Shown here in pieces: positions 49,244-58,493 of a DNA stretch of 64,000 nt (the stretch's first letter is position 1; each line of letters begins with the position of its first letter). The position numbers were made by a program, and so were the translations under genes. The stretch lies in the NCBI RefSeq assembly GCF_014267175.1, contig NZ_JACMTR010000002.1:5729501-5793500 (forward strand). The letters run 5' to 3'. Source of the stretch: Pseudonocardia sp. C8. Lineage in GTDB: Bacteria; Actinomycetota; Actinomycetes; Mycobacteriales; Pseudonocardiaceae. Under the pieces are notes generated by a model. The model was not told the origin of the DNA. It saw nothing but the letters and a program-made list of their open reading frames with translations, and ran no database searches.

Positions 49244-50074
49244 TCAGTTCAGGTGCGCCCGGTGCCGCCTGGCCTCCAGGCGGACCTCCTCCAGCACCTC
49301 GGCCCCCGAGCGCGACCCTCGGCCCGGCCCGTCGACCCAGGACTCCAGGAGCCGGGCCGCCTCGTCCCACCGGGCCTGCGCGGCCAGCACCGCGCCGAGC
49401 TCGCGGATCAGCTCCGGCCCCTCGTGGCGCAGCCCGAGCCGCATCCGCAGCACCCACTCCAGGGCGGCGTGGTCCTTCGCCCGGCCGTAGGACGCGCGCA
49501 GGTTCTCCAGGATCCGGGCCAGGATCTGGCGGGTGGAGGTGCGCGGCAGCATCCCCGGCCCGAACGGCACGTCCGGCCCGGCGCCGGTGGTCGCCCGGAA
49601 CAGCGCCTCGCAGCCCGCGGGGTCCAGCCGCCGTCCCCCGTCGAAGGCGTCCAGGTAGCGCTGGGTCCCGGGGACGCGGAGCAGGAAGTGCCCGGGCATC
49701 CCGACGCCCTCCAGCGGCACCCCGGCCCGGCGGCCGACCTCGATCGCCACCACCGACAGCGTGATCGGGATGCCGGTGCGGCGCTCCAGCACGTCCGGCA
49801 GGAACGAGTTGCGGGGGTCGCCGTAGTCGGCGGTGTTGCCGGTGAACCCGGCCTCGGTGAACAGCCGGTGCAGCAGCGACTCCAGGCCGGTCACGCCCTC
49901 GGCCAGCTCGTCGAGCGCCATGAGGGCACGCTGCGTCGCCCGGGCCGCGGCCGCCGGGTCGGGCCGGGCGCCCGCGGCGATCGCCAGCGCGCCGTCGTCC
50001 AGCCCGGGCTCCGGTCCGGTGACCAGGCGCAGGAACCGGCTCACCGGGTCGGCGGCCCGGTCGGGCTCGGTCAC
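49244..50074 (-). CDS. SirB1-family transglutaminase-like protein
   Basis: 276 residues. The SirB1 domain lies at about 60-190: RLFTEAGFTGNTADYGDPRNSFLPDVLERRTGIPITLSVVAIEVGRRAGVPLEGVGMPGHFLLRV contains the aligned Asn/Asp-Ser and His positions. The usual transglutaminase Cys is not obvious, so it may be non-catalytic. A TPR-like helical C-terminus follows. The function of this family is unclear. It is 19 nt upstream of surE on the same strand. Confidence 0.83.
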   Translation of the reverse strand: MTEPDRAADPVSRFLRLVTGPEPGLDDGALAIAAGARPDPAAAARATQRALMALDELAEGVTGLESLLHRLFTEAGFTGNTADYGDPRNSFLPDVLERRTGIPITLSVVAIEVGRRAGVPLEGVGMPGHFLLRVPGTQRYLDAFDGGRRLDPAGCEALFRATTGAGPDVPFGPGMLPRTSTRQILARILENLRASYGRAKDHAALEWVLRMRLGLRHEGPELIRELGAVLAAQARWDEAARLLESWVDGPGRGSRSGAEVLEEVRLEARRHRAHLN

Positions 50075-50306
50075 GGCGGGGTCATCGGTCGTCGGCCTTC
50101 CACGTCGAAGCGCGGCCCGTCGTCGGTGCGGGCGACTCCTCGCCGGCCGACGATAACCAAGTCGGCCCGGCCGTGGGCCAGCGGCGTGTGCGGTTCGCGA
50201 CGTTCACCGGCTCCCGCCCGGTGGGTGCGGTAAGGAAGTGTGGTCGGCGCCGGTGCTCGGCCGCCGGCCGCACGGAGCGACGAACCAGGAACGGAAGTGA
50301 TACCGG

Positions 50307-50759
50307 ATGCGCGTCTTCAACGGGGTCGACGAGCTGAGAGCGGCGAAGGGCACCGAGGTCGGCACCTCGGACTGGGTCACCGTGGAGCAGGGCCGGATCG
50401 ACGGCTTCGCCGACGCCACCGACGACCACCAGTGGATCCACGTGGACGCCGGCAGGGCCGCGTCCGGGCCGTTCGGCACGACGATCGCGCACGGCTTCCT
50501 CACCCTGTCGCTGCTGCCGAGGCTCGTGCAGGACGTCTACCGCGTCGACGGCGTGAAGATGGGCGTCAACTACGGCCTGAACAAGGTCCGGTTCACCAGC
50601 CCGGTGCCCGTCGGCAGCCGGGTCCGGGCCAAGGTCGAGCTCGTCGACGTCACCGACGTCACCGGGGGCGTGCAGCTCACCCTCGGGGTGACGGTCGAGG
50701 TCGAGGGATCCGAGAAGCCCGCGCTGGTCGCCGAATGGCTGACCCGCCAGTACGTCTAG
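50307..50759 (+). CDS. MaoC family dehydratase
   Basis: 150 residues, single hotdog. The hydratase-2 motif is FADATDDHQWIHVD near 35, with the catalytic Asp and His, then PFGTTIAHGFLTLSLLP near 54-72. It probably hydrates trans-2-enoyl-CoA to the (3R)-hydroxy form. The thiolase gene starts 12 nt downstream and the pair likely forms an operon. A GGAACGGAA stretch before the ATG may serve as ribosome site. Confidence 0.92.
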   Translation: MRVFNGVDELRAAKGTEVGTSDWVTVEQGRIDGFADATDDHQWIHVDAGRAASGPFGTTIAHGFLTLSLLPRLVQDVYRVDGVKMGVNYGLNKVRFTSPVPVGSRVRAKVELVDVTDVTGGVQLTLGVTVEVEGSEKPALVAEWLTRQYV

Positions 50760-50771
50760 GAGGACGGTCGA

Positions 50772-51986
50772 ATGCGTGATGCGGTGATCTGCGAGCCGCT
50801 GCGGACCCCGGTGGGGGGCTTCGGCGGGTCGCTGCGCGACGTGCCGGCGCACACACTGGCGTCCACGGTGATCGCGGCGTTGCTGGAACGGACCGGGCTG
50901 GACCCGGCCGCCGTGGACGACGTGGTGCTGGGGCACTGCTACCCGACGATGGACGCCCCGGCGATCGGGCGGGTCGCGGCCCTGGACGCCGGGCTGCCGG
51001 TGACCGCGACCGGGATCCAGATCGACCGCCGGTGCGGGTCCGGGCTGCAGGCCGTGCTGTACGCGGCGATGCAGGTCCGGTCCGGGGCGGCGGAGGTCGT
51101 GCTGGCCGGGGGTGCGGAGTCGATGTCGTCGGCGTCGTTCTACTCGACCGGCATGCGCTGGGGTGTCAAGGGCGGCCCCGGGGTGATGCTGCACGACTCG
51201 CTGGCCCGGGGCCGGGTCACCGCGGGCGGGGTGAACCACCCGGTGCCCGGCGGGATGCTGGAGACCGCGGAGAACCTGCGCCGCGAGTACTCGATCCCGC
51301 GCACCGAGCAGGACGAGTTCGCGGTGCGCTCGCACCGGCGGGCCGCGGCCGCGCAGCAGGCCGGGCGGTTCGCCGACGAGATCGTCCCGGTGACGGTGAA
51401 GGGCCGCAAGGCCGACACCGTCGTGGACGCCGACGAGCACATCCGGCCCGGCTCGACCGTGGAGGCCCTGGCGAAGCTGCGCCCGATCCTGGGCCGCGAC
51501 GACGACGCCGCCACCGTCACCGCCGGCAACGCGTCCGGGCAGAACGACGGGGCCGCGATCTGCGTGGTGACCAGCCCGGAGAAGGCCGCGGAGCTGGGTC
51601 TGCGCCCGCTGGTGCGGGTTGTGTCGTGGGGGCTGGGTGGCGTGCCGCCGAAGACGATGGGCATCGGCCCGGTGCCGGCCACGGCCAAGGCGCTGGCCGC
51701 CGCGGACCTGACCCTGGCCGACATCGACCTGATCGAGCTCAACGAGGCGTTCGCCGCGCAGGTGCTGGCCTGCACCCGGGAGTGGAAGTTCACCGAGGCC
51801 GACTTCGAGCGGACCAACGTCAACGGCTCCGGGATCTCGCTGGGCCACCCGGTCGGCGCGACCGGCGGCCGGATCCTGGCCACCCTGGCCCGCGAGATGG
51901 ACCGCCGCGACGCCCGCTACGGGCTGGAGACCATGTGCATCGGCGGCGGGCAGGGGCTCGCCGCGGTGTTCGAGAAGGCGGCGTAG
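50772..51986 (+). CDS. Acetyl-CoA acetyltransferase (thiolase)
   Basis: 404 residues. Nucleophile Cys in DRRCGSGLQ near residue 88, NEAFAAQVLA with the Asn-Glu motif near 322, GHPVGATGGR with the His near 362 and CIGGGQG with the acid-base Cys near 390. All catalytic residues are intact, as in FadA and PhaA. AGGAGG precedes the ATG. With the MaoC dehydratase before it, it could act in beta-oxidation or acetoacetyl-CoA formation. Confidence 0.94.
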   Translation: MRDAVICEPLRTPVGGFGGSLRDVPAHTLASTVIAALLERTGLDPAAVDDVVLGHCYPTMDAPAIGRVAALDAGLPVTATGIQIDRRCGSGLQAVLYAAMQVRSGAAEVVLAGGAESMSSASFYSTGMRWGVKGGPGVMLHDSLARGRVTAGGVNHPVPGGMLETAENLRREYSIPRTEQDEFAVRSHRRAAAAQQAGRFADEIVPVTVKGRKADTVVDADEHIRPGSTVEALAKLRPILGRDDDAATVTAGNASGQNDGAAICVVTSPEKAAELGLRPLVRVVSWGLGGVPPKTMGIGPVPATAKALAAADLTLADIDLIELNEAFAAQVLACTREWKFTEADFERTNVNGSGISLGHPVGATGGRILATLAREMDRRDARYGLETMCIGGGQGLAAVFEKAA

Positions 51987-51990
51987 CGCC

Positions 51991-52032
51991 CGTGAGTGGT
52001 TATCGCGGCCCCGGCCGCGATAACCACTCACG
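51991..52032. terminator. CGTGAGTGGT-type hairpin between convergent genes (copy 3, perfect 20-bp arms)
   Basis: 51991-52010 (CGTGAGTGGTTATCGCGGCC) is fully complementary to 52013-52032 with only CC between; in RNA the GGCC tip will open to a small loop. It separates the thiolase stop (51986) from the ppa stop (52039). Probable bidirectional terminator. Confidence 0.8.
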
Positions 52033-52038
52033 AGCACC

Positions 52039-52536
52039 TCAGTGCCCGTCGTGCCCCTCGGCCTTGGCGCGCTCGTAGGACGCCTTGATCTCGCGCTCGG
52101 CGTCGGCGCGGCCGACCCAGGTCGCGCCCTCGACGCTCTTGCCGGGCTCGAGGGTCTTGTAGATCTCGAAGAAGTGCTGGATCTCCGCCCGGTCGAACTC
52201 GGCCAGGTGGTGGATGTCGCGCAGGTGCTCCTGGCGGGGGTCGTCGCTCGGGACGCAGAGGACCTTGTCGTCGCCGCCCTTCTCGTCCTTCATCCGGAAC
52301 ATGCCGATCGCGCGCGAGCGGATGACGCAGCCGGGGAACGTCGGCTCCTGGACCAGCACCAGCGCGTCCAGCGGATCCCCGTCCTCGCCGAGGGTGTCGT
52401 CGATGAACCCGTAGTCGGCGGGGTACTGGGTGGCGGTGAACAGGGTCCGGTCCAGGCGGATGCGCCCGGTCTCGTGGTCCACCTCGTACTTGTTGCGACC
52501 ACCCTTGGGGATCTCGATGGTGACGTCGAAGTCCAC
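52039..52536 (-). CDS. ppa: Inorganic pyrophosphatase
   Basis: 165 residues, family [24 protein letters not shown] near 8, [25 protein letters not shown] near 38-62 with the metal-binding Asp signature, and an [12 protein letters not shown] helix near 128. It hydrolyses pyrophosphate. GTG 52536 has AAGGAG upstream. In M. tuberculosis ppa (Rv3628) likewise faces dacB (Rv3627c) across a divergent gap. Confidence 0.96.
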   Translation of the reverse strand: MDFDVTIEIPKGGRNKYEVDHETGRIRLDRTLFTATQYPADYGFIDDTLGEDGDPLDALVLVQEPTFPGCVIRSRAIGMFRMKDEKGGDDKVLCVPSDDPRQEHLRDIHHLAEFDRAEIQHFFEIYKTLEPGKSVEGATWVGRADAEREIKASYERAKAEGHDGH

Positions 52537-52768
52537 TGCTCGTTGCTCCTTCGGAAGGGTCACGGTCGTGCAGGACCCGGGCCGGGTCCTCGTGGCACGC
52601 CCGCTCCGGCGGTGTCGGTGCTGCCCCCTAGTGTGATGGACCGGGGCCGCGCCGGTGAACGCCGGTGACCTCAACCGGTGTGGATGTGGCCGGGTTCGCA
52701 CCACCTCCCGGTCAGGGTGGCGGGCGTCGCGGTGGCATCCGGGCCGGGCGCAGCGAGCAGGAGGCGGA

Positions 52769-54181
52769 GTGGGACGCAGGCATCGCCGGACGGATCGCGC
52801 CACGCGGCGGTTCGCGGTCGTCGCCGTGGCGGTCATGGCGCTGGCCTCGCTGTTCGGCGCGGTCGCGCTGGCCGGGCCGGACACCCGCGACCAGCTCGGG
52901 CTCGGTGCCGCGGCCGAACGGTTCCCGCCGGTGCCGATGCCGGCCCTGAAGCCGCTCACCCCGACCGCCCCGGTCCCGACCGCCGCCGGGATCACCCAGG
53001 CGCTGTCCGGTCAGCTGGAATCCCCGGCGCTCGGCGAGGTGACCGGCGTCGTCCTGGACTCGTCGTCCCCGCGCGGGGCCCCGCCCCTGTGGGAGCGCGA
53101 CGGCGCCCGGCCGATGGTCCCCGGATCCACGACGAAGCTGCTCACCGCGGCCGCCGCGCTGCTGTCGATGAACCCGACCGACCGGCTCGTCACCCGGGTC
53201 GTGCCCGGCCCCACCGAGGACTCGGTCGTGCTCGTCGGCGGCGGGGACCCGTCGCTGACCGCGCTGCCCCCCGGGCAGGACGGCCTCTACCCCGAGCCCG
53301 CCCGGATCGCCGACCTCGCGAACGAGGTGAAGCAGGCGCACGGCGGGAAGCCGGTGAACACCGTCTACGTCGACACCAGCCTGTGGAGCGGCCCGGACCG
53401 GTCGCCCGGCTGGGGATCGTCGGACATCGCCGACGGCTACGTCGCCCCGATGTCCCCGCTGATGCTCGACGGCGGCCGCACCGACCCGGCCGCGCAGGAC
53501 GGGCCGCGCTCGTCCGACCCCGCACGGGCCGCGGGGCAGGCCCTGGCCGACGCGCTCGGCGCGTCCGACGTGCGGGAGGGTGCCGCCGCGGCGAACGCCC
53601 CGGTGCTGGGCGCCGTCTCCTCCCCGCCGATCGCGAGCCTGGTCGAGTACATGCTCACCGCGTCCGACAACGTGGCGGCCGAGGCGCTGGCCCGTCAGGT
53701 CGCCGTCTCCCGCGACACCGAGGCCTCGTTCGACGGCGCCTCCCGGGCCGTCACCGAGGCCCTCGTCCAGGCCGGGTACGACGTGAACGGCCTGCGGCTG
53801 GCCGACGGCAGCGGCCTGTCCCGCGACAACCGGATCCCCGCGCGGCTGCTCGGTGCGGTGCTCGCCTCCGCCGCGGCCCAGTCGGACAGCCCCACCGACG
53901 TCCAGTTCCTGCGCCCGATCCTGACCGGGCTGCCGGTGGCCGGCGGCGGCGGGACGCTGACCGACCGGTTCGCCGACGGCCCCACCCAGGCCGGGCGCGG
54001 CGTCGTCCGGGCGAAGACCGGGACGTTGAGCGGGGCGTCCAGCCTCGCGGGGGTGGTGACCGACGTCGACGGGCGGCTGCTCGTGTTCGCCCTGCTGTCC
54101 AACGGCACCTCGCCCGCCGACGCGCGCCCCGCGCTGGACCGGGTCGCCGCGTCGCTGAGCCGCTGCGGCTGCCGGGGCTGA
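52769..54181 (+). CDS. dacB: D-alanyl-D-alanine carboxypeptidase/endopeptidase (PBP4, S13)
   Basis: 470 residues from GTG 52769 with AGGAGG at 52759-52764. After an Arg-rich N-terminus a hydrophobic signal/anchor lies near 17-38. Active-site motifs: SxxK in PGSTTKLL near 116, SxN in TASDNVAAE near 300, KTG in [12 protein letters not shown] near 417. It trims peptidoglycan side chains outside the membrane. The DUF2342, tilS and hpt genes follow as in M. tuberculosis Rv3627c-Rv3624c. Confidence 0.92.
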   Translation: MGRRHRRTDRATRRFAVVAVAVMALASLFGAVALAGPDTRDQLGLGAAAERFPPVPMPALKPLTPTAPVPTAAGITQALSGQLESPALGEVTGVVLDSSSPRGAPPLWERDGARPMVPGSTTKLLTAAAALLSMNPTDRLVTRVVPGPTEDSVVLVGGGDPSLTALPPGQDGLYPEPARIADLANEVKQAHGGKPVNTVYVDTSLWSGPDRSPGWGSSDIADGYVAPMSPLMLDGGRTDPAAQDGPRSSDPARAAGQALADALGASDVREGAAAANAPVLGAVSSPPIASLVEYMLTASDNVAAEALARQVAVSRDTEASFDGASRAVTEALVQAGYDVNGLRLADGSGLSRDNRIPARLLGAVLASAAAQSDSPTDVQFLRPILTGLPVAGGGGTLTDRFADGPTQAGRGVVRAKTGTLSGASSLAGVVTDVDGRLLVFALLSNGTSPADARPALDRVAASLSRCGCRG

Positions 54182-54320
54182 GGGCGCGGCGCCGGCCCCG
54201 CGGCGTGCGCCGCTGCGACGGCCGGGCTCGCGGGCCCACGGCGGGGCCCCGCCTGCCGTCGCGCGGGGCACCGGCTCGCGGGCCCGCGGCGAGGACCGGG
54301 CCGCAGGTAGCGTGGTTCCC

Positions 54321-55421
54321 ATGCAGCCCGATCCGAGCAGCGGCCCGGCCACGGCGACCCACCCCGAGCCGGTGCGCCCGCGCGAGGGCGGGCGCGGTCT
54401 CCCGGTGAACTGGTCGCTCGCCGCGACGACGGCGACGAAGCTCATGCCGCCCGGCCCGCAGACCTCACCGGAGGCGGCCCGGGAGCTGGTCGAACGGCTC
54501 CGCGCCGACTCCGCCCGGGCCGAGGGCCACGTCCGCGAGGTCACCGGGATGGGGGCCGGGCTGCCGTTGCTGCCGGCCGATGTGCTGGACCGCTCCGCCT
54601 GGGCGCGGGCCGCCGTCGAGGGGATGGACGCGCTGACCTCCGGCGCGGAGATGCCCGCGTCGCCCCGGGCGTTGCGCGCCGTCACCGCGGCCGGCTCGGG
54701 GGTCCAGCTCGGGGCGCTGATCGCGTACATGGGGGCCCGGGTGCTCGGCCAGTACGACCCGTTCGGCGGGCCCGGCGGCGCCGGGCGGCTGATCGTCGTC
54801 GCGCCGAACGTGCACGCCGCGACCGGGGCCCTCGGCGTCGACGGGGACCAGTTCGGCCTGTGGGTGTGCCTGCACGAGGCGACCCACCGCCTGCAGTTCA
54901 CCGCGGTGCCGTGGCTGCGCGACCACTTCGCCGGCCTGGTCACGACCCTGCTGTCGCTGCAGGAGCCGGACCCGGCGCGGCTCACCCGGCTGCCGGAGGC
55001 GATCCGCGCGCTGCGCGGGGAGGACGGCCGCCGCGGTGACGTCCTCGCCCTCGTCGAGCTGCTCCAGGGGCCCGAGCAGCGCGCGGTGCTCGACCGGCTG
55101 CTCGCCCTGTCGACCCTGCTCGAGGGGCACGCCGACCACGTGATGGACGCCGTCGGACCGGACGTCGTGCCCGACGTCGCGGTGATCCGGCGCCGGTTCA
55201 CCGAGCGCCGCCGCGGGGCCGGCTTCGTCGACCGGCTGCTGCGGGCGCTGCTCGGGGTCGAGGCGAAGATGCGGCAGTACGCCATCGGCGCCGCGTTCTG
55301 CCGGGAGGTCGAGCGGGAGGCCGGGATGGCGGGCCTCAACCGTGCCTGGGAATCCCCGGAGACCTTGCCGACCCGGGCGGAGCTGACCGACGCACCGGCA
55401 TGGTTGCGCCGCGTCGGCTGA
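54321..55421 (+). CDS. Zincin-like DUF2342 protein (F420 biosynthesis-associated family)
   Basis: 366 residues. HEATHRLQF near 193-201 is an HExxH zinc motif, and LSTLLEGHADHVMD near 273 supplies a Glu/His set typical of the family. Annotated relatives (Rv3626c) are often called F420 biosynthesis-associated, but a catalytic role is unproven. TAGCGT (54308-54313) ends 7 nt before the ATG and there is no ribosome site. The 3' end overlaps tilS by 22 nt. Confidence 0.88.
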   Translation: MQPDPSSGPATATHPEPVRPREGGRGLPVNWSLAATTATKLMPPGPQTSPEAARELVERLRADSARAEGHVREVTGMGAGLPLLPADVLDRSAWARAAVEGMDALTSGAEMPASPRALRAVTAAGSGVQLGALIAYMGARVLGQYDPFGGPGGAGRLIVVAPNVHAATGALGVDGDQFGLWVCLHEATHRLQFTAVPWLRDHFAGLVTTLLSLQEPDPARLTRLPEAIRALRGEDGRRGDVLALVELLQGPEQRAVLDRLLALSTLLEGHADHVMDAVGPDVVPDVAVIRRRFTERRRGAGFVDRLLRALLGVEAKMRQYAIGAAFCREVEREAGMAGLNRAWESPETLPTRAELTDAPAWLRRVG

Positions 55422-56608
55422 GCCGCCCCGCGTCCCGTGCGCCCGGGACCTCCGTGTCGCCCGGGGCGCGCACCGCCGGTGCGGCGACCCGGCGCCTGCA
55501 CCGGGCGGTGCAGGCCGCGTGGGAGCTGCTGCCGGAGCACGTGCGCACGGCGCCGCCGGTCGTGGGGTGCTCGGGCGGTGCCGACTCGACGGCGCTGGTG
55601 CTCGCGGTCCGCGCCGCGCTCGACGGGCCGGTGCACGCCGCCGTGGTCGACCACGGCCTGCAGGCCGGCTCCGCGGAACGCTCCGCCGCGCTCGCCGCCC
55701 GGCTCCGCGAGTCCGGTGTGGACGCGGCTGTGCACCGGGTCGAGGTGGGCGCGGGCGGTGGCCCGGAGGCCGCGGCCCGCCGGGCCCGCCGGGCCGCGCT
55801 GCTCGACGCGCGCCCGCACCCGTCGTCGCCGGTGCTGCTCGCCCACACCCTCGACGACCAGGCCGAGACCGTCCTGCTCGGGCTCGCCCGCGGGTCCGGG
55901 GCCCGCTCGCTCGCCGGCATGCGCGCGTGGGACGAGCCGTGGCTACGCCCGCTGCTCGGGCTGCGCCGGGCCGACACCGCCGCGGCCTGCGCCGAGGCCG
56001 GAGCGGAGGTCTGGGACGACCCGCACAACAGCGACCCGCGGTTCACCCGGTCCCGGCTGCGGCACGAGGTGCTGCCACTGCTGGAGGAGATCCTGGGCGG
56101 GGGTGTCGCCGGGGCGCTGGCCCGGACCGCGGACCAGCTCCGCGACGACGACGACGCCCTCGCCGGTCTGGCCGCCCGGCTGCGCGCGGACGTCGGAGCG
56201 ACCACGCCCGGCACGCCACCCGGTGCCGGTCCGGACACGCTGCGTGACGAACCGGTGCAGGCCGCCGCGGCCGGAGCAGGTGATTCGCGCGACAACCACC
56301 CCGGCGCCGACCCCGCGCCGACCGCGCCGGCCGACGCCACGGACCCACCCGGCGACGCCGTCGCACCGCCACTCGACGCGGCCGTCCTCGCGGCGGCGCC
56401 GGCCGCCGTACGGCGCCGGGTCCTGCGGGAATGGCTCGGCACGCACGGCGTCCGGGGCCTGACCGACGCCCAGCTCCGGGCCGCCGACGCCCTCGTCGGC
56501 CGCTGGCGCGGACAGGGCGGGCCCACCCTCGGTGGCGGCTTGGAGCTGATCCGCACGCGTGGCAGGCTCGTGCTGCGCCGCCGCAGGTGGGGGCGTGACC
56601 GGGCGTGA
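55400..56608 (+). CDS. tilS: tRNA(Ile)-lysidine synthase TilS
   Basis: 402 residues. The PP-loop is [16 protein letters not shown] near 55-68. [34 protein letters not shown] near 150 and the [22 protein letters not shown] signature near 197-218 are TilS-specific. It converts C34 of tRNA-Ile(CAU) to lysidine using ATP and lysine. Residues 275-325 are a low-complexity Pro/Ala/Asp insertion in the C-terminal domain. ATG 55400 lies inside the preceding gene, so coupling is likely. Confidence 0.93.
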   Translation: MVAPRRLSRPASRAPGTSVSPGARTAGAATRRLHRAVQAAWELLPEHVRTAPPVVGCSGGADSTALVLAVRAALDGPVHAAVVDHGLQAGSAERSAALAARLRESGVDAAVHRVEVGAGGGPEAAARRARRAALLDARPHPSSPVLLAHTLDDQAETVLLGLARGSGARSLAGMRAWDEPWLRPLLGLRRADTAAACAEAGAEVWDDPHNSDPRFTRSRLRHEVLPLLEEILGGGVAGALARTADQLRDDDDALAGLAARLRADVGATTPGTPPGAGPDTLRDEPVQAAAAGAGDSRDNHPGADPAPTAPADATDPPGDAVAPPLDAAVLAAAPAAVRRRVLREWLGTHGVRGLTDAQLRAADALVGRWRGQGGPTLGGGLELIRTRGRLVLRRRRWGRDRA

Positions 56609-57225
56609 CGACGCCGCCCGGTTCCGGAGTCGACGGGGCCGCGTCGCGGCCCGCGCGAGGGGGTCGGGTGTACGACGGGGACATCTCGTCGGTGCTGGTC
56701 ACCGAGGAGCAGGTGCGGGAGAAGACCGCGGAGCTGGCCGGCAAGGTCGCCGAGGACTACTCCGACGTCGTACGGGACGGCCGGGAGGACCTGCTGCTCA
56801 TCGGCGTGCTGAAGGGCGCGGTCATGTTCATGACCGACCTGGCCCGCGCGCTGCCGGTGCCGACCCAGCTCGAGTTCATGGCGGTGAGCTCCTACGGCTC
56901 CGCCACGTCGTCGTCCGGGGTCGTGCGGATCCTGAAGGACCTCGACCGCGACATCGCCGGACGGCACGTGCTGATCGTCGAGGACATCATCGACTCCGGG
57001 CTCACCCTGAACTGGCTGCTGCACAACCTGGAGACCCGCTCGCCCGCGTCGCTGGAGGTCATCACCCTGCTCCGCAAGCCGGACGCGGTGAAGGTCGACG
57101 TCCCGGTCCGCTACGTCGGCTTCGACATCCCGAACGAGTTCGTCGTCGGGTACGGCCTCGACTACGCCGAGCGCTACCGGGACCTGCCCTACATCGGCAC
57201 CCTGGACCCGAAGGTCTACGCCTAA
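56605..57225 (+). CDS. hpt: Hypoxanthine phosphoribosyltransferase
   Basis: 206 residues from GTG 56605, overlapping the tilS stop by GTGA. The PRPP-binding motif [14 protein letters not shown] is near 122-135, the [11 protein letters not shown] loop near 68 and the purine-binding [15 protein letters not shown] near 172. It salvages hypoxanthine and guanine. A 20-residue N-terminal extension precedes the domain. Its TAA stop overlaps the stop of the serine protease on the other strand. Confidence 0.94.
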   Translation: MTTPPGSGVDGAASRPARGGRVYDGDISSVLVTEEQVREKTAELAGKVAEDYSDVVRDGREDLLLIGVLKGAVMFMTDLARALPVPTQLEFMAVSSYGSATSSSGVVRILKDLDRDIAGRHVLIVEDIIDSGLTLNWLLHNLETRSPASLEVITLLRKPDAVKVDVPVRYVGFDIPNEFVVGYGLDYAERYRDLPYIGTLDPKVYA

Positions 57226-58193
57226 CCGGTGACGCCGGGACCCGCGGGCGTCGCGAGGTCACGTGGGTCCACCCCGGACGGTTCCGGGTCGAAGGCGGGG
57301 CCGGTGGCCGGGGTCAGGCCGGCCGGGCCGTCGGTGCGCGCGGCGTAGTCCAGTGCCCGGCCGAGGTCGGTGTACTCGATGCTCGGCCGGTCGGCGGTCG
57401 CGGACAGGCTGGACAGGACACCGACCGCGCGGCCCTCGCCGTCCAGCAGCGGGCTTCCGGACTCGCCCGCGACGCCCGGCTCCATCGTGTACACCGCGTG
57501 CCCCCAGCCGCCGCCGACGGTGTCGGCGACCGTCCCGGCCCGCACGGTGAGGCCCCGGGTCCCGCCGGGGCCGGGCGCGTTGGCCAGCCCGTACACCGGG
57601 GTCCCTGCCGGCAGCGAGGTCTCGCGGACCGCCGTGGGGCCGCCGAAGAACGGCACGGCGGAGCCGGTCGACGCCGCGGCATCGCGGGGAAGCTCGACGA
57701 GCGCGAAGTCGTTGTAGGCGCAGGTGTCCGGATCGGTCTCGCCGCGCGCCTGCATCGTGTTCCAGGAGCTCCAGGCGAGCCGCCCGGTCACGGTGCGGTC
57801 GCTGCCCCGCACGGTCACCGGGGTGCCGAGCGGGACGGCGGCCGAGGTGCAGCCGTCGGTCTCGGTCTCGTCGCCGGTGCCGCCGCAGTGCGCGGCCTGC
57901 GCGAGGAAGGTGCGCTCGCCCGCGGTGAGGACGTACCCGGCGGTGCACAGGCCCGCCCCCGTGGTCTCGGTGACCACGCCCGGCCCGAACGACGACGGCC
58001 CCGGCACGACGGCCGGGCGGGCCGCCGGCGCCGTGGGCAGCGCCCGGGCGGTGGTGGTCACGCCGGGGCCCGCGGTCCCCGGATCGCGCACGCCTGCCGG
58101 GGCGGTGAACAGCGTCAGGACGGCCGAGGCGGCCAGCCCGATCGCCAGTGCCGTCACCGTCCGACGGGGCCCCCGCCCCGCGCGCTGCGCCAT
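57222..58193 (-). CDS. Trypsin-like serine protease, probably exported
   Basis: 323 residues from ATG 58193 (in-frame starts continue upstream without a clear ribosome site). An Arg-rich N-terminus and a hydrophobic segment near 15-32 form a signal or anchor. The chymotrypsin-fold triad is visible: His in LAQAAHCGG near 105, Asp in [10 protein letters not shown] near 163, Ser in [10 protein letters not shown] near 250. Cys pairs suggest disulfides, consistent with export. It interrupts the hpt-ftsH neighbourhood conserved in mycobacteria. Substrate unknown. Confidence 0.85.
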   Translation of the reverse strand: MAQRAGRGPRRTVTALAIGLAASAVLTLFTAPAGVRDPGTAGPGVTTTARALPTAPAARPAVVPGPSSFGPGVVTETTGAGLCTAGYVLTAGERTFLAQAAHCGGTGDETETDGCTSAAVPLGTPVTVRGSDRTVTGRLAWSSWNTMQARGETDPDTCAYNDFALVELPRDAAASTGSAVPFFGGPTAVRETSLPAGTPVYGLANAPGPGGTRGLTVRAGTVADTVGGGWGHAVYTMEPGVAGESGSPLLDGEGRAVGVLSSLSATADRPSIEYTDLGRALDYAARTDGPAGLTPATGPAFDPEPSGVDPRDLATPAGPGVTG

Positions 58194-58493
58194 CAGCTCC
58201 GCCTCCCCGACACGCACGCGACCCCGGCCGTCACCGAACGTGCCCCACAGTTCTCCCACATCGGCGGCGCGCGGTGTGCGGCGGGACACCCCGGACGGGG
58301 AACCCGGCAGGTCGGCCGTACGTTCACCCGGTGGACGGCCGCACCTGGCCGTCCGGCCCGATCCGCCCGGCGCGCTCGTTCCTGCGGGCGGCTATCCTGG
58401 CGGGTCAGGGCCGTCCGGCGGGGCGGTGTTCCGTCCGCCGCCGCTGCCGCGAACCACTCTCGGGAAGGTGAAGGCCACCCAGGCCGACGTTGC
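58194..58493. promoter_or_regulatory. Divergent region between protease and ftsH
   Basis: A 300-bp non-coding gap. A -10-like TATCCT lies at 58393-58398, giving ftsH an untranslated leader of about 90 nt. No clear ribosome site precedes the ftsH ATG. I see no gene or repeat in the rest. Confidence 0.4.
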